Shown: positions 13,755 to 21,248 of the stretch, piece by piece
Layout of the letters: each line of letters begins with the position of its first letter
Numbering within the stretch: the stretch's first letter is position 1
DNA from: Oscillospiraceae bacterium
GTDB lineage: Bacteria > Bacillota_A > Clostridia > Oscillospirales > Oscillospiraceae
DNA length: 27,373 nt
Assembly: GCA_902786615.1 (NCBI GenBank)
Contig: CADADE010000049.1
Location: 1 to 27,373 of the forward strand
Direction: 5' to 3'
Program-made: the position numbers and the translations under genes
Notes under the pieces: model-generated
Seen by the model: the letters and a program-made list of their open reading frames with translations, nothing else
Databases searched by the model: none
Told to the model about the DNA's origin: nothing

Positions 13755-15746
13755 TTACTTCTTTGCCACGATCTTGGCGGCGCGGCGACCGAAGGTCATG
13801 GTGCGGCCGCAGGCGAGGCCGGTGAAGAGGTTGGGATAGTTGTTGGCGAAGAAGCCGCCGGTGCAGTCGCCGGTGGCGTAGAGGCCCTCAATGACGGAGC
13901 CGTCCTCGCGGATGACCTGCATGTCGGTGTTGATGCGGCAGCCATCCAGGGTGGTCAGGTGCCACGCGCCGGTGCGGATGCCGTAGAAGGGGGCGGTGTC
14001 GACCGGGGTCATGCGGTGGGCGGACTTGCCGTAATCCTCATCCTCGCCCTTGGCGCACAGGACGTTGTAGCGGGCGACGGTCTTTTCCAGCTCGTCGGCG
14101 GGGATGTTCAGCTTCTCAGCCAGCTCCGCGATGGTGTCGGCCTTCTGCAGGTAGCCCAGGGCCAGGTGGGAGTTCTCACCCTCGGTCATTTCCTTCCAGC
14201 AGGCGTCAAAGCCGCGGTTGGAGATCGCGCCGTTCGGGAACGGGAAGAGGCGGCAGCAGCCGACCTCGTCAAACTGCTCGGCATACTGCTTGCAGTTGGC
14301 ATCAAAGATGTCGACGTAGGTGTGGTTCGGCTGCATGTACATGGAGTGCAGCATAAACTCATAGGGTCCGGACTCGTTGCAGAAGCGCTGGCCCTTGAGG
14401 TTGACCTTGAGGAAGGGCTGTTCGCCGAACCAGTACCACTTGCCGTTGGTCTTGTAGCCGGCGGTCTCGGTGGGCAGGCAGGAGCAGCGGTTGAACATCA
14501 TGGAGGCGTGGCAGGGGTCCATCTGACCGCCGGCCCACAGCATGGCCTTGATGCCCGCGCCGTCGGACTTGGAACCCATGGGGACGTTGATCTTCATCTT
14601 CATGGTCTGGGGCTGGAGAGCCAGCATCATGTCACCGTTGGAGGCGTAGCCGCCGGTGGCCATGATGACGCCCTTGGAGGCGTTGATGCGGATGTAATGC
14701 TCGTCCTTCATGTCCTGGGCGATGATGCCGGTGACCTTGCCGTCCGCGTCCTGGTCAAGCTTGACGAGGCAGGTGTTGCAGCGGATCTCACCGCCGCGGC
14801 TGGTGACAAACTCGGTCATGTCGGAGTTGAGGTCCACGTCGTCGGGCTTGCCCTCCACGGGATGGGGGCTGTGGCCGGTGGCGTAGGCCTTGTCGCGCTC
14901 GGGGTGGTTGAGGTCGCCCACGCCGCCCTCGAGGCTCATGTACCAGTGGCCGGTGCCCTCGAGCAGGTCAGTGAGCCAATCGACGGTCTCGCCGGAGTTG
15001 TCGATCCAGACCTTGACGAGATCGGAATCCACGTAGCCGCTGGCGTAGCGGACGATGTCCTGCAGGGCCTCGATCTTGTTGATCTTGAACTCGGGGTACT
15101 GATCGAAGCTCTCGAGCTGGAGTCTGGAGTTGATGGCGCCGATGTCCTCCTTGATCTTGGTGGGGGTCTCGGCCTTCTCGACGACGAGTACCTTTGCGCC
15201 CTCCTCGGCAGCGGTCATGGCGGCGATCCAGCCGCCGGTGCCGCAGCCGACCACTAGCACCTCGGTATCCAGGGTCTCGGTGATGTCGGCGTCCGCGATT
15301 TCGGGAGCCTCACCCAGCCAGTCGGAGACGGCGGGAGCGGCCTCCTGCACGACGACGGCCTTGCCGCTCGCCTGGGAAATACAGTCGGCGACAGCCTTCT
15401 TGACCGCGTCGGAGGTGACGGTCGCGCCGGAGACGGCGTCAATATCCGGGCCCTGGGCGTCGAGAATGGCCTTCTCGAGCAGGGGGCCGGCCTTGCCGCC
15501 GATATCGGGGGTCTCGCCGGTGGAGTCGATGACGACGGAGAGGATCTCGGTCTCGCTGAACTCCATGGTGACCTTGACGTCGCTGGCGATACCCTTGGCG
15601 GTGGCGGAGTAGGTGCCGGGGGTGTATTTGGCTTCCTCAGCGGCAGCCACAATGGGGACGGAGCCGAGCACACCAGCGGCGGCGACGCCCATCGCGCCCG
15701 CGGCAATGCCCTTCAGAAAATCTCTGCGGGAAAGTTCTTTTGCCAT
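13755..15746 (-). CDS. Tat-exported FMN-binding/FAD-dependent reductase (fumarate/urocanate reductase type)
   Basis: A 663-residue exported flavoprotein. A twin-arginine signal (SRRDFLKG, R7-R8, then a hydrophobic stretch to ~35) directs folded export. An FMN_bind domain (~42-125) carries SGAT (S106-T109) for covalent FMN. A fumarate-reductase-like FAD_binding_2 domain (~160-663) starts VLVVGCGTGGWIAA (GxGxxG 167-172) and ends with the FAD-contacting LYATGDCTGGFF...GLACGRTMTFGRRAA. Relatives reduce fumarate, urocanate, cinnamates and similar acceptors outside the membrane, taking electrons through the FMN domain; the acceptor here is not known. It has its own promoter (15797-15825) and terminator, and AAGGAG before ATG 15746. 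The ApbE flavin transferase it needs is not in the window. Confidence 0.92.
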   Translation of the reverse strand: MAKELSRRDFLKGIAAGAMGVAAAGVLGSVPIVAAAEEAKYTPGTYSATAKGIASDVKVTMEFSETEILSVVIDSTGETPDIGGKAGPLLEKAILDAQGPDIDAVSGATVTSDAVKKAVADCISQASGKAVVVQEAAPAVSDWLGEAPEIADADITETLDTEVLVVGCGTGGWIAAMTAAEEGAKVLVVEKAETPTKIKEDIGAINSRLQLESFDQYPEFKINKIEALQDIVRYASGYVDSDLVKVWIDNSGETVDWLTDLLEGTGHWYMSLEGGVGDLNHPERDKAYATGHSPHPVEGKPDDVDLNSDMTEFVTSRGGEIRCNTCLVKLDQDADGKVTGIIAQDMKDEHYIRINASKGVIMATGGYASNGDMMLALQPQTMKMKINVPMGSKSDGAGIKAMLWAGGQMDPCHASMMFNRCSCLPTETAGYKTNGKWYWFGEQPFLKVNLKGQRFCNESGPYEFMLHSMYMQPNHTYVDIFDANCKQYAEQFDEVGCCRLFPFPNGAISNRGFDACWKEMTEGENSHLALGYLQKADTIAELAEKLNIPADELEKTVARYNVLCAKGEDEDYGKSAHRMTPVDTAPFYGIRTGAWHLTTLDGCRINTDMQVIREDGSVIEGLYATGDCTGGFFANNYPNLFTGLACGRTMTFGRRAAKIVAKK

Positions 15747-15796
15747 GGTTATTTCTCCTTTTCGGTATGTTTTTGAGCGATTTACGGTTACACTTT

Positions 15797-15825
15797 ATTT
15801 TATCGTAAATACAATAAACAGTCAA
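15797..15825 (-). promoter_or_regulatory. Promoter of the flavoprotein reductase gene
   Basis: On the minus strand: TTGACT (15820-15825), a 17-base spacer, TAAAAT (15797-15802), 50 bases upstream of the start codon. Confidence 0.8.
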
Positions 15826-15876
15826 TCGTTTTTCCGGGCCATGAGAGGCTTGGGCAAAATTGTCTCATCTGATTGT

Positions 15877-15908
15877 AAAAAAACGCCCCGTCCGGGTCGG
15901 ACGGGGCG
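15877..15908 (-). terminator. Terminator of the nucleoside ABC operon
   Basis: An 11-bp stem, CGCCCCGTCCG (15884-15894) with CGGACGGGGCG (15898-15908), has a 3-base loop and is followed on the minus strand by seven T, seven bases past the last permease gene. Confidence 0.95.
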
Positions 15909-15914
15909 CAGAGT

Positions 15915-16895
15915 TCAGCGTTCTTCGCGGAAGTAGGGCAGGCCGAGGGAGGCGGGGGGCTGGTTCTCGCGCTTGTTGCGCATGGAGGAGATGACCAGCA
16001 CGATGATGGTGACGACATAGGGCGCCATCTTGTAGAGCTCCTTGACGGCGAGGTTCATGCCCGAGGGGATGTACATGTGCAGGATATAGAGCCCGCCGAA
16101 GAGGAAGGAGGCGAGTACGCCCACATTGGGCCGCCAGATGGTGAAGATGACCAGCGCGATGGCAAGCCAGCCGCGGTCTCCGAAGGCGTCGTTCGTCCAG
16201 ACGCCGCAGGCGTAGTCCATCACATAGTACAGCCCGCCGAGGCCCGCGATCATCGCGCCGACGCAGGTCGCCACGTATTTATAGCGGGTGACGTTGATGC
16301 CCGCGGCGTCGGCAGTGGTGGGACTCTCGCCCACCGCGCGCAGGTGCAGGCCCGTGCGGGTGTGGTTGAGCACATAGGCCACGGCGAGGGCGATCGCCAC
16401 CGCCGCATAGGCGAGGAAGCCGTAGTTCAGAAAGAGCTTGCCGAAGACCCCCATTTTGTCCGCAAAGGGAAGCGTGCGGCGGAAGACGTTGGAGGTGTTG
16501 GTCATGATGATGGAGGGCAGGCTGCTGCCGGAGAGCTTGATGAGCGAGCCGCCGAAGAAGTTGCCGAAGCCCACGCCGAAGGTGGTGAGGGCAAGGCCGG
16601 TGACGTTCTGATTTGCGCGGAGCGTGACGGTGAGGAAGCAGTAGAGAAGCCCCATGAGAAAGCTCCCCAGCAGGCAGCAGCCCAGGGGGATCAGGATGGT
16701 GAGGGCGGTGTTCATGTCCTGGGCGGTCTTGCCCGCCTCATAGTAGAACGAGCCGATCACGCCGACGTACATGATGCCGGGAATGCCGAGGTTCAGGTTG
16801 CCGGATTTCTCGGTGAGGGTCTCGCCGGTGCTGCCGAGCAGAAGCGGGATGCCCTGGACGACGGCGCGGGGGATAAAGGATACGATATCGAACAT
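15915..16895 (-). CDS. BMP-type nucleoside ABC transporter, permease 2
   Basis: A 326-residue membrane permease of the BPD_transp_2 family with about eight to nine helices, homologous to YufQ/NupC of Bacillus nucleoside importers. The N-terminal TLTEKSGNLNLGIPGIMYVG matches the conserved E(K)xGxxNLGxEG block of the family, and the cytoplasmic loop GESPTTADAAGINVTRYKY is the ATPase-coupling loop. Its ATG at 16895 is three bases after the stop of the first permease, so the two are tightly coupled and presumably form a heterodimer. Specificity for nucleosides is inferred from the operon and the guanine-class riboswitch. It is the last gene of the operon. Confidence 0.93.
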   Translation of the reverse strand: MFDIVSFIPRAVVQGIPLLLGSTGETLTEKSGNLNLGIPGIMYVGVIGSFYYEAGKTAQDMNTALTILIPLGCCLLGSFLMGLLYCFLTVTLRANQNVTGLALTTFGVGFGNFFGGSLIKLSGSSLPSIIMTNTSNVFRRTLPFADKMGVFGKLFLNYGFLAYAAVAIALAVAYVLNHTRTGLHLRAVGESPTTADAAGINVTRYKYVATCVGAMIAGLGGLYYVMDYACGVWTNDAFGDRGWLAIALVIFTIWRPNVGVLASFLFGGLYILHMYIPSGMNLAVKELYKMAPYVVTIIVLVISSMRNKRENQPPASLGLPYFREER

Positions 16896-16898
16896 GGC

Positions 16899-17999
16899 TT
16901 AACCCTCCTTCCCCGCGCCGCGGGTGAGCTTGATTTCGTAGTTGATGAAAAACTCGCTGCCAATGATGAAGAAAAGGATGATGCCGGTGAGGATGTCGCC
17001 GAAGCTGCGGTTGAGGCCGAACTTGGTGGCGATCTCGCCCGCGCCGCGGCCGAGGAAGACCAGCAGGAAGCTGGTGAAGATCATGCCGAGGGGATTGAAC
17101 TTGGCAAGCCAGGAGACCATGACCGCCGTGAAGCCGCGCCCGTCCACAATGGTGGTGGTCAGGGTGTGGTTGGTGCTGCCGACGAGCAGCAGACCCGCGA
17201 GGCCGCAGATCGCGCCGGAGAGAAGCATGGTGCGGACGATGACCTTTTCGACCTTGATGCCGACATAGCGGGCGGTGCGCTCGGACTCGCCGACGACGGC
17301 GATCTCATAGCCGTGCTTGGAGTAGTTGAGATAGATGTAGACCAGCACACAGACGATCGCCACGACCAGCACGTTCAGCAGGTACTTCTGGGCCGGGAAC
17401 TGGGGCAGCCAGCCGATCTGGGTGTTGGGGTTGATGATGCCGATGGTGCCGGAGCCCTTGGGGCTCTCCCACACGACGCAGTAATAAGCCACAAGCTGGG
17501 TGGCGACATAGTTCATCATGAGGGTGAAGAGGGTCTCGTTGGTGTTGAAGCGGGCCTTGAAGAAGGCGGGGATGCCCGCCCAGATTGCGCCGGCGAGGAG
17601 GCTCGAGATGATCATGCAGAGGATGACGGCCCAGTTGGGGAGCTTGTTTGCCAGGGTGATCATGCAGGCGGCGCAGGCGAGGCCGCCGATCAGGGCCTGA
17701 CCCTCCGCGCCGAGGTTCCAGCAGCGCATGCGGAAGGCGGGCGTCACGGCGAGGGACACGCACAGGAGCATCGCAATATTTTGCAGCAGCACCCAGAACT
17801 TTCTGGTGGTGCCGAAGGAGCCCTTCCAGATGGCGGCGTAGACGGCGAAGGGGTTTTCGCCGGTGACAAGGCTTGTGATGACGCCGCAGACCACCAGGGC
17901 CAGCAGCAGCGCCGCCCCCCGGATGGCCCAGGCCTTGTACCAGGGCAGCGCCCCGCGCTTGGCCACATGGAAGAGAGGCGTTTTGCTTGTCTTATTCAT
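16899..17999 (-). CDS. BMP-type nucleoside ABC transporter, permease 1
   Basis: A 366-residue BPD_transp_2 permease resembling YufP/NupB, somewhat longer than its partner because of a cytoplasmic N terminus and an extra first helix (~29-50). Family features include RMRCWNLGAEGQALIGGLACA (the NxGxEG block) and the coupling loop GESERTARYVGIKVEKV. The start codon at 17999 overlaps the end of the ATPase gene by eight bases. Together with permease 2 it forms the channel fed by the binding protein encoded at 19592-20782. Confidence 0.93.
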   Translation of the reverse strand: MNKTSKTPLFHVAKRGALPWYKAWAIRGAALLLALVVCGVITSLVTGENPFAVYAAIWKGSFGTTRKFWVLLQNIAMLLCVSLAVTPAFRMRCWNLGAEGQALIGGLACAACMITLANKLPNWAVILCMIISSLLAGAIWAGIPAFFKARFNTNETLFTLMMNYVATQLVAYYCVVWESPKGSGTIGIINPNTQIGWLPQFPAQKYLLNVLVVAIVCVLVYIYLNYSKHGYEIAVVGESERTARYVGIKVEKVIVRTMLLSGAICGLAGLLLVGSTNHTLTTTIVDGRGFTAVMVSWLAKFNPLGMIFTSFLLVFLGRGAGEIATKFGLNRSFGDILTGIILFFIIGSEFFINYEIKLTRGAGKEG

Positions 18000-19521
18000 C
18001 GTCTTTTCCTCCCAGCTTTGTCATCATCATGCCGACGTCGCGTTTCTTCGCGCCGCGGCCCGGGACGATGCCCGAGACCTTGCCGCCGCAGAGCACCAGG
18101 ATGCGGTCGGCAAGCTCCAGCAGCACGTCCAGGTCCTCTCCAACGTACAAAACGGCGACGCCGCGCATCTTCTGGGAATTGATGGTGTCATAAATCAGAT
18201 AGGACGAATTGATGTCCAGGCCGCGCACGGCGTAGGCGGTCAGCAGGACGGAGGGGGCGTTGGCGATCTCGCGCCCGACCAGCACCTTCTGCACGTTGCC
18301 GCCGGAAAGCCTTCTGACCGGAGTCTCCACGCTGGGGGTGGCAATCTCCAGGAAATCCACCATCTGATGGGCCAGCTTGTAAGGGGCCTTGCGGTTGGTG
18401 AAGGGACTCCTGCCTTTGCGGTAGGAGCGCAGCATCATGTTGTTGCCGAGGTCCATGTTGCCGACAAGGCCCATGCCGAGGCGATCCTCCGGTACGAAGG
18501 AGAGCGCCACGCCCATCTCCTGGATGGCGAAGGGGTCCTTGCCGAGAAGCTGCTCGCGCCTGCCGTCGTCGTGGATATATTCGATGCTGCCCTTTTCCAC
18601 GGGCTGCAGGCCCGCGATGGCCTCCAGCAGCTCCTTCTGTCCGCTGCCGGAGATGCCCGCGATGCCCAAAATCTCGCCGGAATTGGCCGTAAAGCTCACA
18701 TCGTCCAGCTTGAGCGTGCCCTCCACATCGCGCACGGTGAGGTTTTTGACCTCGATGCGCGGCCTGGGATCGACAGGCTCGGGCCGGTCGATGTTCAGCT
18801 CCACGGGATGGCCCACCATCATGTTGGTCATCTCCTGGGCGTTGGTGGATTTGGTGGGCATGTCGCCGATGAACTGGCCGTGACGCAGGACGGCGACGCG
18901 GTCGGACAGGGATTCCACCTCGTGCATCTTGTGGGTGATGATGACGATGGCCTTGCCGTCGTCGCGCATGTTGCGCAGCACCGCGAAGAGCTTGTCCGTC
19001 TCCTGCGGGGTCAGGACGGCGGTCGGCTCGTCCAGGATGAGGATATCCGCCCCGCGGTAGAGGACCTTCACGATCTCCACCGTCTGCTTCTGAGACACGG
19101 ACATGTCGTAGATTTTCTGGTTCGGGTCCACCTCGAAGCCGTAGGCGTCGCAGATCTCGCGGATCTTTTTGGACGCGGCCTTGAGATCGAGCTTGCCGGG
19201 CAGGCCGAGGACGATGTTTTCCGCCGCAGTCAACACGTCCACGAGCTTGAAGTGCTGGTGGATCATGCCGATGCCGAGGGCAAAGGCGTCCTTCGGAGAG
19301 CGGATCACGACGGGTTTGCCGTCGATGGCGATCTCGCCCTCGTCCGGGAAGTAGATGCCGGAGAGCATGTTCATGAGGGTGGTCTTGCCGCTGCCGTTCT
19401 CGCCCAGCAGAGCCAGGATCTCCCCCCGGTAAATATTGAGCCAGACCCGGTCGTTGGCCAGGGTCGGGCCGAAGCGCTTGGTGATGTTGCGCATGGTAAC
19501 TGCGGCGATTTTGTTGTCCAT
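17992..19521 (-). CDS. BMP-type nucleoside ABC transporter, dual ATP-binding protein
   Basis: A 509-residue protein with two ABC domains in tandem, as in YufO/NupA and sugar importers of the RbsA type. The first domain is complete: Walker A GENGSGKT (40-47), signature VSQKQ (~142-146), Walker B LILDEPTAVL (161-170) and switch H197. The second (~255-505) has SGSGQKE in place of Walker A and a good LSGGN signature (405-409), but its Walker B region reads TAYAVRGLDI, lacking the catalytic Glu. This is in line with the degenerate second site of this family. ATG at 19521 with AAGGAG. It is separated from the binding-protein gene by a hairpin at 19546-19575. Confidence 0.94.
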   Translation of the reverse strand: MDNKIAAVTMRNITKRFGPTLANDRVWLNIYRGEILALLGENGSGKTTLMNMLSGIYFPDEGEIAIDGKPVVIRSPKDAFALGIGMIHQHFKLVDVLTAAENIVLGLPGKLDLKAASKKIREICDAYGFEVDPNQKIYDMSVSQKQTVEIVKVLYRGADILILDEPTAVLTPQETDKLFAVLRNMRDDGKAIVIITHKMHEVESLSDRVAVLRHGQFIGDMPTKSTNAQEMTNMMVGHPVELNIDRPEPVDPRPRIEVKNLTVRDVEGTLKLDDVSFTANSGEILGIAGISGSGQKELLEAIAGLQPVEKGSIEYIHDDGRREQLLGKDPFAIQEMGVALSFVPEDRLGMGLVGNMDLGNNMMLRSYRKGRSPFTNRKAPYKLAHQMVDFLEIATPSVETPVRRLSGGNVQKVLVGREIANAPSVLLTAYAVRGLDINSSYLIYDTINSQKMRGVAVLYVGEDLDVLLELADRILVLCGGKVSGIVPGRGAKKRDVGMMMTKLGGKDDE

Positions 19522-19545
19522 CTTTACTCCTTAAATATGCGGCAT

Positions 19546-19575
19546 CGCCCCCGCTCCTTTGGAGAAGCGGGGGCG
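19546..19575 (-). promoter_or_regulatory. Intercistronic hairpin between binding-protein and ATPase genes
   Basis: A 10-bp stem, CGCCCCCGCT/AGCGGGGGCG (19546-19555 with 19566-19575), has no T-run on the minus strand. It most likely protects the 3' end of the binding-protein mRNA and raises its amount relative to the downstream genes, as in many ABC operons. Confidence 0.6.
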
Positions 19576-19591
19576 TATTGAGATTTCGGAA

Positions 19592-20782
19592 TCAGGCGTC
19601 GATGTTGGTGATGCCGTCGATGTCGATGTCGAAGTAAGGCGCGGAGCGGTACTCGGACTCGTGGAAGTAACCGTCGGCAATGACATTGGTCTCGGGAGCA
19701 AAGTCGCCCATGTCGTCAACGTCGGCCAGGTACTCGCTGAGGGTCTCGCCCTTGACGGTCCAGGTGGAGGTGTCGAAAACCTTCAGCTCGCCGGAGGCGA
19801 GCTTTTCCTCGACCTCTTTCAGCTTGTCGGCAGTACCGGCAGCGGCGGCCTTTTCGTTGATGTCGGTCAGCTTCACGGAGCCGGTGGCCAGGGTGCCGGT
19901 CCAGTCGGCCTCAAGCTCCTCGCCGTTTGCGACGCAGGTCATGGCATGCTCCATGTAGGGAGCCCAGTCGATGCGGGAGGCGACGATGAAGGTGTTGGGG
20001 CAGGCGTCAGCGGCGGAGCCGTTGTAGAACACGAAGGGGATATTGTTGGCCTCGCACTCGGTGGGAGCGCCCATGGAGTCGGCATGCTCGGAAATCAGGA
20101 CGCAGCCGTTGTTGATGAGCTTGGTGGCGCCTTCCTTTTCAAGGGTGGGGTCGTACCAGGAGTTGGTGAAGGTGACCTCCATGGTGGCGGAGGGGCAGAC
20201 GGAGCGGACGCCGAGGAAGAAGGAGGTGTAGCCGGACTTCACTTCGGCATAGGGGAAAGCGCCGATGTAGCCGACCTTGGCCTGGTCCGCGGTGATGGCG
20301 CCGGACTCGATCATCTCGTTGAGCTTGAGGCCGGCAGCGACGCCGCCGAGGAAGCGGCCTTCATAGATGGAGGCGAAGCCGTTGTGGTAGTTGGCAACGC
20401 CCGCAGTGTGGGCCTGGGTGCCGGTGGCGTGGCAGAAGGTGACGTCGGGGTAGTCCTTGGCGACCTGAAGAAGGAAGGGCTCATGGCCGAAGGAGTCGGC
20501 AAAGATGAAGTTGCAGCCTTCGTCGATGAGCTCCTCGGCGGCGTCAGCGCATTCCTGACCCTCGGGGATGCCGGTCTTGAGCAGATACTCAACGCCGAGC
20601 TTCTCGCAGGCTTCCTTGGCGGCGTTGATGAAGTTGAGGTCATAGGTGGAGTTCTCGTCGTGCAGGAAGATGAAGCCGGCCTTGACGGTCTTGGGCTCGG
20701 CAGCGGAGGCGGCGGGTGCGGCGACAACGGCGAGCGCGAAGATCATGGTCATAACCAGGAGCAGCGACAGAAATTTTTTCAT
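19592..20782 (-). CDS. BMP-family nucleoside-binding protein of ABC transporter
   Basis: A 396-residue extracytoplasmic substrate-binding protein of the Bmp/PnrA (basic membrane protein) family, which captures purine nucleosides. A signal peptide (MKKFLSLLLVMTMIFALAVV..., ~1-28) ends AAPAASA-AEP. The mature part shows the family FIFLHDENSTYDLNFINAA opening, DEGCNFIFADSFGHEP and ANYHNGFASIYEGRFLGGVAAG. No lipobox cysteine is present near the cleavage site, although such proteins are usually lipoproteins in Gram-positives. The ATG at 20782 follows AAGGAGACTGAAT. It is the first gene of the ABC operon, directly behind a guanine-class purine riboswitch. Confidence 0.93.
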   Translation of the reverse strand: MKKFLSLLLVMTMIFALAVVAAPAASAAEPKTVKAGFIFLHDENSTYDLNFINAAKEACEKLGVEYLLKTGIPEGQECADAAEELIDEGCNFIFADSFGHEPFLLQVAKDYPDVTFCHATGTQAHTAGVANYHNGFASIYEGRFLGGVAAGLKLNEMIESGAITADQAKVGYIGAFPYAEVKSGYTSFFLGVRSVCPSATMEVTFTNSWYDPTLEKEGATKLINNGCVLISEHADSMGAPTECEANNIPFVFYNGSAADACPNTFIVASRIDWAPYMEHAMTCVANGEELEADWTGTLATGSVKLTDINEKAAAAGTADKLKEVEEKLASGELKVFDTSTWTVKGETLSEYLADVDDMGDFAPETNVIADGYFHESEYRSAPYFDIDIDGITNIDA

Positions 20783-20845
20783 ATTCAGTCTCCTTAAAAA
20801 AAGTTTTTTGGGTTCTCGCGGTGCAGGTGACTGCTTGGGGTAAGG

Positions 20846-20891
20846 GACGCTGCCATGAAAAAAAGCCGACAGTTTTTTTCGTGGCAGCGTC
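20846..20891 (-). promoter_or_regulatory. Long 19-bp hairpin, possible second terminator, before the binding-protein gene
   Basis: Arms 20846-20864 and 20873-20891 are complementary over 19 bp with one G-U pair; the upper part is A7/T7 and the loop is 8 bases. On the minus strand an alternative smaller stem, GCCGAC/GTCGGC, followed by TTTTTTT overlaps it and looks like a conventional terminator. The two forms exclude each other. Confidence 0.6.
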
Positions 20892-20897
20892 GGCGCG

Positions 20898-20944
20898 ATA
20901 AAAATTGCACTGGCGCGGACGATCGGCGCCCGGTACCAATGCAA
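20898..20944 (-). terminator. Terminator of the purine riboswitch expression platform
   Basis: On the minus strand TTGCATTGG (20936-20944) pairs with CCAGTGCAA (20905-20913). GGCGC/GCGCC continues the stem inside, and TTTTTAT follows. It lies ~45 bases after the aptamer. Confidence 0.78.
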
Positions 20945-20987
20945 ACTATACCAAAGGGCCGGGAGAGTCTCTCTCTGCCCTGTTGGA

Positions 20988-21062
20988 TGCTTCGATAGTC
21001 CGGTCATTTACGGCGTCCGGGTAGAAACTTCAAATCCATATCATTTGCTTATATCGAGCGAT
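20988..21062 (-). promoter_or_regulatory. Purine riboswitch aptamer, guanine class
   Basis: Read on the minus strand the aptamer core is nearly consensus: P1 CGATA/TATCG, P2 CAAAT/ATTTG with loop GATATGG, the junction AGTTTCTACC, P3 with loop GCCGTAAAT, and the closing GGACTATCG. The base equivalent to position 74 of the xpt aptamer is C (GACTAT), which pairs with guanine or hypoxanthine rather than adenine. It controls the nucleoside importer operon, not the neighbouring xpt gene. Confidence 0.93.
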
Positions 21063-21094
21063 ATTCACTTGTCCTGTTTTTTGAGGACGCGTAT

Positions 21095-21123
21095 AAAATA
21101 ACAGTCTTTTCGCCAAAAGTCAA
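21095..21123 (-). promoter_or_regulatory. Promoter of the riboswitch-controlled nucleoside operon
   Basis: On the minus strand: TTGACT (21118-21123), a 17-base spacer, TATTTT (21095-21100). A small hairpin, GTCCT/AGGAC (21071-21088), follows near the transcript start, before the aptamer. Confidence 0.65.
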
Positions 21124-21199
21124 CTGTAGTTCCTGTAAGAATTGTATAGATTTGGCAGGCTGTTTTTATGCGCTTTTCACAAAACAGAGAAGATGGGGG

Positions 21200-21219
21200 A
21201 AAACCGCAAAGCCTTGCGG
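21200..21219 (-). terminator. Terminator after xpt
   Basis: CCGCAA (21204-21209) pairs with TTGCGG (21214-21219) around AGCC. On the minus strand TTTT follows. Short but well placed, 30 bases after the xpt stop and before the next promoter. Confidence 0.6.
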
Positions 21220-21248
21220 CGCAAGCGTTTCAAGTATTTTAAGCTTTT

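Noticed and set aside
16077..18182. A 701-codon open frame on the plus strand opposite the two ABC permease genes, and similar long plus-strand frames at 11959-13839, 13959-15257 and 17863-19581.
   Set aside because: These are antisense shadows of GC-rich genes: their products are runs of Ala, Glu, Gly, Arg and His without any family motif, while the minus-strand frames match well-known families with good starts.
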